DNA of 64,000 bases, taken from NCBI RefSeq assembly GCF_014472395.1, contig NZ_JACSZW010000009.1, forward strand, positions 1-64,000. The letters run 5' to 3'. This DNA is from Pedobacter sp. N36a (GTDB taxonomy: Bacteria; Bacteroidota; Bacteroidia; Sphingobacteriales; Sphingobacteriaceae). The notes under the pieces are model-generated. The model was given only the letters and a program-made list of their open reading frames with translations. It made no database searches and was not told the origin of the DNA. Shown piece after piece: positions 44,920 to 55,740 of the stretch (position 1 is the first letter of the stretch; every line of letters starts with the position of its first letter). The position numbers and the translations under genes are program-made.

Positions 44920-46161
44920 TTGGATATTTTTGATAAAGTAGCAAAACGCATGGGACCAATTGGTCAGCACCAGAAATGGTCACATGGATATTTCTCTTTT
45001 CCTAAATTAGAGGGAGATATCGCACCTCACATGAATTTTCGTGGCAAAGAACATTTAGTTTGGAGTTTAAACAACTATTTAGGATTGGCTAATCACCCTG
45101 AAGTAAGGGAAGCGGATAAGCAGGGTGCGACGGATTTTGGTATGGCTTACCCGATGGGTGCAAGGATGATGTCTGGTAACTCTAAGTACCATGAGCAAAT
45201 GGAGCAGGAATTGGCTGAATTTGTTGGGAAAGAAGATGCCTTCTTATTGAACTTCGGTTACCAGGGTATGGTATCGATCATCGATTGTTTAGTAGATAGA
45301 AATGACGTGATCGTTTATGATGCGGAATCTCATGCTTGTATTATTGATGGTTTACGTTTACACATGGGTAAACGTTTTGTTTACCAGCACAACGATATTG
45401 AAAGTGCACGTAAGCAATTAGAACGTGCTACTAAACTGACTGAACAATCTGGTGGTGGGATTCTTTTGATCACTGAAGGTGTATTTGGTATGTCTGGTGC
45501 ACAAGGTAAATTGAAGGAATTGATTGAATTGAAAAAAGAGTTCAATTTCCGTCTTTTAATTGACGATGCACATGGTTTTGGTACAATGGGCCCAACAGGT
45601 GCTGGTACACATGAAGAGCAAGGCTGTATTGAGGGTGTAGATGTGTATTTCGGTACTTTCGCAAAATCAATGGCTGGTATTGGTGCTTTTGTTGCTTCTA
45701 CTCAAGAATTAACCAACTATTTCCGTTACAATATGCGTTCGCAGACTTTCGCGAAGGCTTTGCCAATGCCAATGGTAATTGGTTTATTGAAAAGGTTAGA
45801 GCTGCTTAAAAATAATCCAGAGTTAAGAGAGCGTCTTTGGCTGATCGCAACGACCCTTCAAGAAGGTTTAAGAGCACGTGGTTTTGATTTAGGGATTACC
45901 AATACGATGGTGACTCCTGTGTTCTTAAAAGGAGAGCTGTTAGAAGCTACGGCATTGACAATGGACCTGCGTGAGAACTATGGCATCTTCTGTTCGATTG
46001 TAGTTTATCCAGTGATCCCTAAGGGACTAATTGAGTTAAGGTTGATTCCAACTGCTGTTCATACTTTGGAAGACGTACAACGCACTTTAGACGCTTTTAG
46101 TGAGGTGTCTGAGAAGTTGAAAACGGGCTATTACAAAGAACATCAGTTCTCTATGGCTTAG
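44920..46161 (+). CDS. alpha-oxoamine synthase family PLP enzyme (serine palmitoyltransferase or cysteate acyltransferase-like)
   Basis: 413 aa from a TTG start; no better start is visible. Fold-type I PLP enzyme of the BioF/KBL/SPT family, with SLNNYLGLANHPEVREAD, MGARMMSGNSKYHEQ, IDDAHGFGTMGPTGAGTHEE and the lysine motif YFGTFAKSMAGIGAFVAS. These enzymes condense an amino acid with an acyl-CoA or acyl-ACP. In Bacteroidetes the members make sphingoid bases (Ser) or sulfonolipid bases (cysteate), and the sequence alone does not choose. An extended N-terminal segment (WSHGYFSFPKLEGD) precedes the core. It is single, after ftsZ. Confidence 0.82.
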   Translation: MDIFDKVAKRMGPIGQHQKWSHGYFSFPKLEGDIAPHMNFRGKEHLVWSLNNYLGLANHPEVREADKQGATDFGMAYPMGARMMSGNSKYHEQMEQELAEFVGKEDAFLLNFGYQGMVSIIDCLVDRNDVIVYDAESHACIIDGLRLHMGKRFVYQHNDIESARKQLERATKLTEQSGGGILLITEGVFGMSGAQGKLKELIELKKEFNFRLLIDDAHGFGTMGPTGAGTHEEQGCIEGVDVYFGTFAKSMAGIGAFVASTQELTNYFRYNMRSQTFAKALPMPMVIGLLKRLELLKNNPELRERLWLIATTLQEGLRARGFDLGITNTMVTPVFLKGELLEATALTMDLRENYGIFCSIVVYPVIPKGLIELRLIPTAVHTLEDVQRTLDAFSEVSEKLKTGYYKEHQFSMA

Positions 46162-46183
46162 GCTATTTTATAAGAATTGAAGA

Positions 46184-46214
46184 AAGACTGCTTTTTTAAG
46201 GCAGTCTTTTTTTT
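46184..46214 (+). terminator. intrinsic terminator after the oxoamine synthase gene
   Basis: AAGACTGC-TTTTTTAA-GGCAGTCTT stem followed by TTTTTT, 22 bp after the stop codon. Confidence 0.85.
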
Positions 46215-46344
46215 GAGTCTAAAAATTAGTTTTCAAAAGCACTTTATTTATTGTCTGAAAATCTTTTTTTTATAGAATAAACACCTTACTTTAGTAATAG
46301 AGTATCAATCAAACCATTAAAAACTAAAAAGGAGTAAATTAACG

Positions 46345-46527
46345 ATGAAAAAATTTAATGAAGCAAAAGAACTTGTTGCTGCTTTAGAAGCAGATGCTGA
46401 CAAATTCTACAACAAAGCAAATAGCGCCGCGGGAACACGTGTTCGTAAAGGTATGCAGGATCTTAAGAACTTAGCTCAAGCGATTCGTTTGGAAGTTCAG
46501 GAAACTAAAAACAAAGACGCTAAATAA
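46345..46527 (+). CDS. histone H1-like (Hc1-type) small protein
   Basis: 60 aa, helical and charged: MKKFNEAKELVAALEADADK, then FYNKANSAAGTRVRKGMQDL, ending ETKNKDAK. This matches the small histone H1/Hc1-like proteins annotated in many Bacteroidetes, thought to bind DNA, though many have a net charge near neutral and the role is not proven. It is a single gene bounded by strong hairpin terminators on both sides. The start is preceded by AAGGAG at 46329-46334, an unusually good ribosome-binding site for this phylum. Confidence 0.8.
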   Translation: MKKFNEAKELVAALEADADKFYNKANSAAGTRVRKGMQDLKNLAQAIRLEVQETKNKDAK

Positions 46528-46538
46528 GCTTTTTGATT

Positions 46539-46580
46539 CCATAAAAAAAGCGTCCAGGCAACCGGGACGCTTTTTTTATG
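46539..46580. terminator. bidirectional terminator between the H1-like gene and dapA
   Basis: CCATAAAAAAAGCGTCC ... GGGACGCTTTTTTTATGG forms a perfect 17-bp stem with loop AGGCAACC. The A-run on one side and T-run on the other terminate both converging transcripts. Confidence 0.9.
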
Positions 46581-46626
46581 GAATAAGGTTTTTACAGCTT
46601 CGGTGTTTTTATGCTTTTAATGATGT

Positions 46627-47508
46627 TTAAGCACTAATTCTGTTGGTTTCTGAAATGATGGCTTTGCGCAGGGTATCAGTTACCTGTACCAATGGCAAAC
46701 GCACATAGTCGTCACATACACCTAATTGCTTTAAGGCTGCCTTTATGCCACCAGGGTTTCCTTCTGCGAAGATCAGTCTGGTGAATTCGATTAAGTCCAG
46801 GTGTAAAGGAGCTGCTGCTTTAAAATTACCATTTAAACATAATCTGATCATGTCAGACAATTGCTTCGGTAAAGCGTTTCCTACAACAGAGATTACACCT
46901 ACTGCGCCTAACGCGATCATCGGCATCGCCACTGGATCATCACCCGAAATCAACATAAAATCTGCTGGTTTATCACGCAGGATCTGGTTGAACTGGTCGA
47001 AACTTCCAGACGCTTCTTTGGTACCAATGATATTTTTGAAATCATTAGCTAAGCGGCAGGTAGTTTCTGGGCTTACATTGCTGCCCGTACGGCCTGGTAC
47101 ATTGTAAAGAAACACAGGTAATGCACTGGCTTCCGATACGGCCTTATAGTGTTGGTAAATGCCTTCCTGACTTGGCTTATTATAATATGGACTGGCTGAT
47201 AGGATCGCATCATAACCACTCACTTCGAAATCTTTTATACTTTGGGCAAGTTCAGCCGTATCATTTCCTCCGATACCAGCTACGAGCGGTAAACGACCAT
47301 TGTTAATTTCAGCAGTAAATTCCCAGATCTTCTTCTTGTCGCTCTTATTCAGTGTTGATGCTTCTCCCGTTGTACCTAAAGATACCAGGTATTCTACTTT
47401 TCCTTCAACGAGGTGATTGATCAGGTTTTTAAGGCCTGTATAATCCACTGTTCCGTCTGCATTAAATGGGGTGACTAATGCCACACCCGTTCCGTGAAAT
47501 TTGTTCAT
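46627..47508 (-). CDS. dapA: 4-hydroxy-tetrahydrodipicolinate synthase
   Basis: 293 aa. Condenses pyruvate with aspartate semialdehyde in the lysine/meso-diaminopimelate pathway, which feeds the murE enzyme encoded in this window. Schiff-base Lys is in IIGTKEASGS, substrate Thr-Thr in SLGTTGEASTL, and the tyrosine in LYNVPGRTGSN. It is transcribed with ligA upstream, 9 bp apart. Confidence 0.97.
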   Translation of the reverse strand: MNKFHGTGVALVTPFNADGTVDYTGLKNLINHLVEGKVEYLVSLGTTGEASTLNKSDKKKIWEFTAEINNGRLPLVAGIGGNDTAELAQSIKDFEVSGYDAILSASPYYNKPSQEGIYQHYKAVSEASALPVFLYNVPGRTGSNVSPETTCRLANDFKNIIGTKEASGSFDQFNQILRDKPADFMLISGDDPVAMPMIALGAVGVISVVGNALPKQLSDMIRLCLNGNFKAAAPLHLDLIEFTRLIFAEGNPGGIKAALKQLGVCDDYVRLPLVQVTDTLRKAIISETNRISA

Positions 47509-47517
47509 CTTTTTTAT

Positions 47518-49548
<2,031 letters not shown>

Positions 49549-49553
49549 TCAGT

Positions 49554-50234
49554 TTATAAAGGGGGCAGATTGCTTTCTATGCGCTTAAAAATCTCCAGGT
49601 ATTCCGGCGTTAAGGCATCACGGTAAATGATCAGTTTTTCTGTGAGCATTTCTGTCTGCGATTCCGTAAAGGGATTTGGCCAGATGCGCATACAAATTCT
49701 GTTGAGTGCATAAGAGATGTTTTCAATCTTCTGATAGCTGAATAGGTAGCGGCTCGTGATGAAGTTATCCAGGAATTTCATGAAAATACTGGTGTCTGTG
49801 ACTCCGCAGTTTGTTAAGAAAAGGTCAATAGCTTTTTTATCAGCTTTGATCAGCTGTTCGTAAAAGGTATTGATGCTGACGATGCATTTTACAGTTAGAA
49901 TATGATCCAATACCAGCTCAATGCCAATATGTGCCAGGAAAAAAGGTTTTACTGGACTGTTTTCACAAGCGGGTAAAATCAACTGTTTTAAAGCATGGGT
50001 TTGAACTTTAAAGAAGTCTGAATTGTGAAAAATTCGATCTACTTCCAGATGTCTTTCCCAGCCTTTTAATAGTGAATACTGAATTGAATCCACTAGGAAA
50101 AGATGCTTTTCTTTTAGTGGATATAGGTTGATTTCTTTCTGTGCATTTTTGATCAGATCGGGCAAAATGACGCCTAAGACCATGTTTTCGTCTGGGTTGT
50201 CTCGTTCAAAATAATAGTGGGAAAGAAAGTTCAT
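49554..50234 (-). CDS. AcpH-like hydrolase (ACP phosphodiesterase family), uncertain
   Basis: 226 aa. Begins MNFLSHYYFERDNPDENMVL and then GVILPDLIKNAQKEIN, similar to the N-terminal NFLxHxxL..G..L.D pattern of AcpH, which removes phosphopantetheine from acyl carrier protein. KGWERHLEVDRIFHNSDFF and HIGIELVLDHILTV carry the His/Asp residues expected of the HD-like fold. The function is inferred and sequence conservation is weak. It is 23 bp upstream of ligA on the same strand and may be in its operon. Confidence 0.55.
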   Translation of the reverse strand: MNFLSHYYFERDNPDENMVLGVILPDLIKNAQKEINLYPLKEKHLFLVDSIQYSLLKGWERHLEVDRIFHNSDFFKVQTHALKQLILPACENSPVKPFFLAHIGIELVLDHILTVKCIVSINTFYEQLIKADKKAIDLFLTNCGVTDTSIFMKFLDNFITSRYLFSYQKIENISYALNRICMRIWPNPFTESQTEMLTEKLIIYRDALTPEYLEIFKRIESNLPPL

Positions 50235-50323
50235 CGCTTTAAAAGTAGCGATTTTTGTTCAGTTTCGCCCTTTCTGAGGGGGATTGAATTGCGTCTATGC
50301 CTCAGCTTCTTCCATATTTGTCT

Positions 50324-50331
50324 TATATTTG
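50324..50331 (+). promoter_or_regulatory. candidate -7 box (TATATTTG) of tyrS
   Basis: A perfect TAnnTTTG match 22 bp before the tyrS ATG at 50354. The upstream open-frame extension (to 50297) would include this box, which supports 50354 as start. A second TATTTG lies 10 bp upstream. Confidence 0.5.
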
Positions 50332-50353
50332 CGGCAAACTAAGGAGATATATA

Positions 50354-51640
50354 ATGACCAATTTCGTTGAAGAGTTACGCTGGAGAGGCATGCTGCAGGA
50401 TATAATGCCCGGTACTGAAGAAAAATTAAATGAAGGAATGACATCGGGGTATATCGGCTTTGACCCAACTGCAGATTCATTGCATGTGGGCCACCTGACC
50501 CAGATCATGACTTTAATACATTTTCAACGTGCAGGACATAAACCTTATGCTTTGGTAGGCGGGGCAACGGGAATGGTTGGTGATCCTTCAGGTAAATCTG
50601 ATGAGCGGAACCTGCAAACGGAGGATATGGTAGAACATAACCTTGCTGGAATGAGAAAACAGCTTTCGAAGTTCCTGACGTTTGAGGAAACTGGAAACGG
50701 TGCCGTAATGGTGAATAATGCAGACTGGTTTAAGGATATGAATCTTTTTACTTTTATCAGAGATGTTGGTAAGCACATTACAGTAAACTATATGATGGCG
50801 AAAGACAGTGTAAAGCGACGTCTTGAAGGTGATTCAGGATTGTCATTTACAGAGTTTTGCTACCAATTAATCCAGGGTTTCGATTTTTACTACTTGTGGA
50901 AACACCACAATTGTTTAGTGCAGATGGGTGGATCAGATCAATGGGGAAATATCGTAACAGGGACGGAATTGATCAGACGTAAAGATGGAGGTACTGCCTT
51001 TGCAGTTACTACAAAGCTGATTAAAAAAGCAGATGGGACTAAATTCGGTAAGACGGAAAGCGGTGCAGTTTGGTTAGCTCCAGAGAAAACTTCTCCATAC
51101 AAATTCTACCAGTTCTGGTTGAATGCTTCTGATGATGATACTAAAAAATGGATCAGAATTTTTACTTTAAAAACAAAAGAAGAAATTGAAGCCTTAGAAG
51201 TTGAGCATGATGCAGCACCACATTTGCGCATTTTGCAGAAGGCATTGGCGGAAGACATTACGGTGAGAACGCATTCTGAAGAAGCTTTAGAAACTGCGAT
51301 TAAAACTTCTGAGTTTTTATTCGGTAATGGCTCTTTAGATTTCTTTAAGACTTTAAATGAAACACAGGTATTAGAGATTTTTGAAGGTATTCCTCAGTTT
51401 GAAATTTCAAAAGAAGAATTGATGTTAGGAATTGATGCAGCTACTTTACTGGCAGAAAAATCAACTGTGCTGGCTTCAAAAGGAGAAGCTAAGAAATTGA
51501 TTCAAGGCGGTGGTGTTGCGGTAAACAGAGAGAAATTGAAAGACGCTTTAGAGGTAATTGGTTCAGAGCACCTTTTGAATGATCAGTTTATCATTGTGCA
51601 AAAAGGAAAGAAAAATTACTTCTTATTGACTGCAAAATAA
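50354..51640 (+). CDS. tyrS: tyrosyl-tRNA synthetase
   Basis: 428 aa. Charges tRNA-Tyr in two steps via tyrosyl-AMP. Class I signature HVGHLTQ near residue 47 (HIGH-like), tyrosine-binding QLIQGFDFYYLW, and KFGKTESGAVWLAPEK as the KMSKS equivalent. The C-terminal S4 RNA-binding domain carries KKLIQGGGVAVNREKLKD. The start at 50354 is preferred because of the -7 box at 50324. A strong terminator follows. Confidence 0.98.
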   Translation: MTNFVEELRWRGMLQDIMPGTEEKLNEGMTSGYIGFDPTADSLHVGHLTQIMTLIHFQRAGHKPYALVGGATGMVGDPSGKSDERNLQTEDMVEHNLAGMRKQLSKFLTFEETGNGAVMVNNADWFKDMNLFTFIRDVGKHITVNYMMAKDSVKRRLEGDSGLSFTEFCYQLIQGFDFYYLWKHHNCLVQMGGSDQWGNIVTGTELIRRKDGGTAFAVTTKLIKKADGTKFGKTESGAVWLAPEKTSPYKFYQFWLNASDDDTKKWIRIFTLKTKEEIEALEVEHDAAPHLRILQKALAEDITVRTHSEEALETAIKTSEFLFGNGSLDFFKTLNETQVLEIFEGIPQFEISKEELMLGIDAATLLAEKSTVLASKGEAKKLIQGGGVAVNREKLKDALEVIGSEHLLNDQFIIVQKGKKNYFLLTAK

Positions 51641-51654
51641 TAAAAATATAGCGT

Positions 51655-51689
51655 AAAAAATCCCGGTCCTTATCAGGCCGGGATTTTTT
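51655..51689. terminator. bidirectional terminator after tyrS
   Basis: AAAAAATCCCGG ... CCGGGATTTTTT perfect stem with an 11-nt loop, between convergent tyrS and the LuxE-like gene. Confidence 0.9.
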
Positions 51690-51739
51690 ATGCGCTCACA
51701 TTTTATTTAAAATTGTAGCGATAATATTAGTAAGTTCAA

Positions 51740-52738
51740 TTATTGGACCAGCAAGTTGCAGCCCCTGATATCTGCATTATCAAAACGCCCTAAAACTTCA
51801 AAAGAGCCGTCAGGAAACAGGCGTCCTAAATCTTGTGTCGCGATAAAAGAGCAGGAGTTTACGTTGGAAAGGTCGATCATATTGATCCCACCAGTACTTT
51901 TATTCTCGACTAGGCTCAGCGGATCATTGGTGTCGCGCAGATAAATTTTCATCCATGGCGGACAATTGAAAATACCAGATCCTTTAGAATAAGCCTGACC
52001 TAATAATTCGGTCATACCATACTCACTATGGATATCGGCTACGCCGAAACCTTCCTGCAGCAATTGATGCAGTTCTTCCCGTACCATCTCTTTTCTTTTT
52101 CCTTTCATACCGCCAGTTTCCATGACAACCAATTCCGGGAAATTAATGGGATACTTTTCGATAAAGTCCAGCAGGGCATAAGTGACGCCGATCAGGATCG
52201 TCTTTTGACCGCTGGCCTGCAGTGCTGTTAATTTTTGATGTAATTCTTCATGGTTGTGCAGGAAATAGCCGCTATCTGGATGTTTGCTGTCTCTGATTAA
52301 AGCATCGACCATGTAGATCAGCGAAGATCCTCCCCGTTCCAAATAAGAAGGCAGTAAAGCCAGAAAACAAGTATTTTCAATACTGCTATAAAATTGCTCA
52401 AATGCTAAGGTAAAGCTCTGGTCGTAGACTGATAAGTCGGTTACCAGGTGCTTACTTTGCGACATTCCGGTAGTACCAGAGCTGCTAAATGTAATCTCTA
52501 CCGGATCTTTGCTACTCAATACTTCATGAGTTTTGAAAAAGCTGATCGGCAGAAAAGGAATTTCTTTGGCGAATTTGATGCCCTCTGGCTGCACCTTAAG
52601 GTGAGAAATATAGGCTTTATAAACGCTGCAGTTTTCTACCTGGTGCTTAAATACCTCTAGGCAGGTTTCTTCAAACTGTTCATTATTAGAGATAGAAAAT
52701 ATTTGCTTGATTAAGTTCTTCACCCTGCAAAAATACAC
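51740..52738 (-). CDS. LuxE-like acyl-protein synthetase/adenylate-forming enzyme
   Basis: 332 aa starting at a GTG (a second GTG is at codon 6). It carries the adenylate-forming signature FSSSGTTGMSQSKH near residue 84, then METGGMKGKRKEMVREEL and HSEYGMTELLGQAYS, as in LuxE and the phenylacetate-CoA ligase-like group. LuxE activates fatty acids for bioluminescence, but no lux genes are here; orphan LuxE-like genes in Bacteroidetes are of unknown role, probably acyl activation. It follows a membrane protein gene by 9 bp. A TATTTTTG box on the minus strand (52728-52735) overlaps the first codons. Confidence 0.8.
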   Translation of the reverse strand: MYFCRVKNLIKQIFSISNNEQFEETCLEVFKHQVENCSVYKAYISHLKVQPEGIKFAKEIPFLPISFFKTHEVLSSKDPVEITFSSSGTTGMSQSKHLVTDLSVYDQSFTLAFEQFYSSIENTCFLALLPSYLERGGSSLIYMVDALIRDSKHPDSGYFLHNHEELHQKLTALQASGQKTILIGVTYALLDFIEKYPINFPELVVMETGGMKGKRKEMVREELHQLLQEGFGVADIHSEYGMTELLGQAYSKGSGIFNCPPWMKIYLRDTNDPLSLVENKSTGGINMIDLSNVNSCSFIATQDLGRLFPDGSFEVLGRFDNADIRGCNLLVQ

Positions 52739-52747
52739 AAGAATGCT

Positions 52748-53101
52748 TTAGTTGGCGGGTTGATTTTTATTTAGTAGTGCTTTTCTAAATTGGTAGCCGC
52801 AAAAACCACTTACAGCGGCTGAAAAAGCGCCTAAAATTGCCGTTAATGCCAACACGAGGTACCAACTCTTTACGCCAATCATTTCGGCCACACGGCCGGC
52901 CAGGATATGGTTGTTGGGGATGCTTTTAAACAATGCCATGCCTATCCAGAGTAGTAATATGGCGAAGAAAGGGGCCCATAGGGATATTTTTGCCGTCTTG
53001 CCGATCAATCCGCAGGTAGCGAAAGAAATCACGATGATGATCCACCAGGGAAGGACCATTTGCAATAAAAAGGATACGATGAGTATGACTAGAAAAACCA
53101 T
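52748..53101 (-). CDS. small membrane protein, unknown
   Basis: 117 aa with three or four membrane helices (FLVILIVSFLLQMVLPWWII at the start; APFFAILLLWIGMALF; YLVLALTAILGAFSAAVS). No family is recognised. It begins 4 bp after the penicillin-acylase-family gene and ends 9 bp before the LuxE-like gene, so the three form an operon. Confidence 0.65.
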   Translation of the reverse strand: MVFLVILIVSFLLQMVLPWWIIIVISFATCGLIGKTAKISLWAPFFAILLLWIGMALFKSIPNNHILAGRVAEMIGVKSWYLVLALTAILGAFSAAVSGFCGYQFRKALLNKNQPAN

Positions 53102-53105
53102 TGGC

Positions 53106-55544
53106 TTATTTTTTGGTTATTTTTAAGGTAGAAATTATTTTGGCAGCAGGATCATTTGGGCTTTGCATGAAATAAAGATCATACAATTTGCCACTGGCCC
53201 AGGTATCGATCATGTTGTCATAGAAGCGGCTTCCAGGATTTCCTGATTGTCCACCAGGAAACACCCCATGTCCTTTAGGATTTTTACCCAGCTCGATGAC
53301 CATTCTCCAGGAAGGACCGTTCGTTTCACTGAGGGCATTGATGGTCATTTTTCCACCTCCTGTCATCAATACTTTAGAACCAAAACCGGGGATTTTGGCA
53401 AGGTGTGGCACATTGCTATGTTTCACATTTGCCCAGGCCCATTCCATGCTGATGGCACCATATTTTCTTTCCAGACTGTCGCAGGCATATTTGAAGGCTT
53501 CATTTACTGCGTCATTCAATGTTTCTTTTGCTGGGGTATTGACGTTATCAAACCATTTGGAATTCGGTTCCTTTTGGATCAGCTGAACGGTACGATCTCT
53601 GGATGGGAAGCGCATTGGAACAGCATCCACGGTAAATTCATCATTCCAGATATTGAACATCAGTCTTTTTGTCCATAGGTCGAATATGCTGGCTGCAACA
53701 GATTGGGCGCCATAATATTTGTTCCATCCGGAAGTGATCCTAAAAGCTTCTTTTTGTGTCGCATTGAGTCCTGGCTGATCAACAAGCGGGAGGATATAAG
53801 GCAGGATGTTTTGTGCGTAGATACTGTAAGCATCCGTTTGCATTAGGCGGATGCTGTCAGCAGTAGCTTTAGTCATCGCAGAAAGGCGGTCGTTGATTCT
53901 TTTGCCGCGTTCATAAGGACTGAATTCCCAATTGATATAGTAGGGGTAAGTTTGATCTGTAGAAGATTGATTGGCAGAGCTGACAAAGTTTCTTGAAGGG
54001 TTTTTAACCGTTGGATTCTGCGAGGGAGGAATCCATCCTTGCCAGTCATTTTTAGGATCTGTTCCGTCTAAGATAAATTTCCCCTGGTCTTTCCATTTCA
54101 AAGGGAATTTACCATTTGCGGTGATGGAAATGTCATTATCCGCGGAAGCGAATACAAAGTTCTGTGCTGGTGCAGTGTAATAAGTCAGGGCATTTCTGTA
54201 ATCGTTGTAGTTTTTACCTCTGTTTAATAAGTAAAAAGTTTTTAGCTCATTGGATTTCTCATGTGCGATCCAGCGGAGGGCATTTCCAATCGGCACATTT
54301 GCAGCTTTAGAGAAATCTTTAGGCTTTTGCAGGTAAACTACAGGGCCATGGTGAGTATAGAATACGGTGTCAACTTCCGTTTTTTCTCCCAGAATCTTAA
54401 TCTTTTCCAAACGCGTGCTGGTATTTTTCCATTGGTTGTCATACCAGTAGCTTTTATGGGTATTGTCCTTGAACTTGATCTGGTAGAAATCTAACACATC
54501 TGCGGCCACATTGGTGACACCCCAGGCAATGTTTTGGTTGAAGCCGATTACGATTCCTGGTGCCCCAGGAAGGGATACTCCGTAGGCATTTAAGCCAGGT
54601 GCATGGAGTTGGATCTGATACCAGATGGAAGGCAGGGTCAGGTCCAGATGGGGATCATTTGCCAGGATAGGAGATCCGGAAAGTGTTTTTGCTCCTGATA
54701 TTGCCCAGTTATTACTGCCGATACCTTCAATTTTCTCCTGAGTTTTGATGTTCGCAGTATTCATTTCTGTAAATGCAGCAGGAGGTGTAGGAATTGGCAG
54801 TGGTTTAAAATCCCATTTGGTGCCTACAGGGATAATCGGGTCTTCTTTGAAAGGGTAATCTGGAAATAAATCTTTGACTACTTCGGTGCCAAATTTCTTC
54901 CGGATATTCGTCATGTAAAACTCGTCGGAGCCCATGGCCAGCACTGCCGACATCTGTTTTAATAATAATGCACATTTCAATGGGGTCCAGTCTTCTGGTT
55001 TAAAATCTAATATTTTGTATTCTAAAGGCAGTTTTGCCGGATTTAGACTGCTGATATAAGCGTTGATACCTGCAGTATAAGCAAGGATCATTTCTTTAGA
55101 TTTCGGGTCTGCCATCATGCCTTCCAGCGATTTCTCTGCGCCATACACCATACCCATTCTGCGTTGGTACCGATCAAGTTCTATGGCTTTTTTGCCGACT
55201 ACTTCTGATAAGCGTCCGGCAGCATAACGTGTTTGAAAATCCATTTGCCATAAACGATGCATTGCAGTTACATAGCCCTGTGCATAATATACATCATGGT
55301 CGTTTTGCGCAAATATATGAGGGATCATACGGTCGTCAAACGCAATATCTACGTTTTTCAGGGTTCCTTTCAATGCTAGATTTGTTTTTGAGGAAATCGC
55401 TTTATTTTCCGCGTTTTGCCAAAATCCTGTGAAAGGATTCAGAAATTTAAGTAGTGGAGGGGTATTCCCAAACTTCGTATTCAAGGCATAGGCGAGGAGT
55501 ATGGGAATAATCACGCAAACCAAGGCTTTTAATTTATTCATCAT
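53106..55544 (-). CDS. penicillin acylase family (Ntn-hydrolase) protein
   Basis: 812 aa from the ATG at 55544 (frame open to 55616; a second ATG directly follows). An N-terminal helix (ALVCVIIPILLAYALNT) suggests export or membrane anchoring. The N-terminal nucleophile of the beta chain is Ser277 in GIGSNNWAISGAKTLSG, exposed by self-cleavage; PHLDLTLPSIWYQIQLH and FNQNIAWGVTNVAADVLDFY follow the family pattern. Members cleave amides such as penicillins or acyl-homoserine lactones; the substrate is unknown. It leads an operon with a membrane protein and the LuxE-like gene. Confidence 0.9.
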   Translation of the reverse strand: MMNKLKALVCVIIPILLAYALNTKFGNTPPLLKFLNPFTGFWQNAENKAISSKTNLALKGTLKNVDIAFDDRMIPHIFAQNDHDVYYAQGYVTAMHRLWQMDFQTRYAAGRLSEVVGKKAIELDRYQRRMGMVYGAEKSLEGMMADPKSKEMILAYTAGINAYISSLNPAKLPLEYKILDFKPEDWTPLKCALLLKQMSAVLAMGSDEFYMTNIRKKFGTEVVKDLFPDYPFKEDPIIPVGTKWDFKPLPIPTPPAAFTEMNTANIKTQEKIEGIGSNNWAISGAKTLSGSPILANDPHLDLTLPSIWYQIQLHAPGLNAYGVSLPGAPGIVIGFNQNIAWGVTNVAADVLDFYQIKFKDNTHKSYWYDNQWKNTSTRLEKIKILGEKTEVDTVFYTHHGPVVYLQKPKDFSKAANVPIGNALRWIAHEKSNELKTFYLLNRGKNYNDYRNALTYYTAPAQNFVFASADNDISITANGKFPLKWKDQGKFILDGTDPKNDWQGWIPPSQNPTVKNPSRNFVSSANQSSTDQTYPYYINWEFSPYERGKRINDRLSAMTKATADSIRLMQTDAYSIYAQNILPYILPLVDQPGLNATQKEAFRITSGWNKYYGAQSVAASIFDLWTKRLMFNIWNDEFTVDAVPMRFPSRDRTVQLIQKEPNSKWFDNVNTPAKETLNDAVNEAFKYACDSLERKYGAISMEWAWANVKHSNVPHLAKIPGFGSKVLMTGGGKMTINALSETNGPSWRMVIELGKNPKGHGVFPGGQSGNPGSRFYDNMIDTWASGKLYDLYFMQSPNDPAAKIISTLKITKK

Positions 55545-55740
55545 GATTGAATTAAATGTACGCTTTATCTTTTCAATAAAAGGGAATAGATTTTTTATGC
55601 TTTTGCAATTTAACATAAAACTTAATTCATTTAAAATGAAAATTAGATTTCGTCAATTAAACTGTGTACAAAATTCAGTTTGGATAATTAAAAAATTGTA
55701 TTAATTTTAAGATAAATTAACCAATTATAAATTCTCGAGT

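Noticed and set aside
51740-52738. Bioluminescence (lux) operon
   Set aside because: Only a LuxE-like domain is present; luxA, luxB, luxC and luxD are missing.
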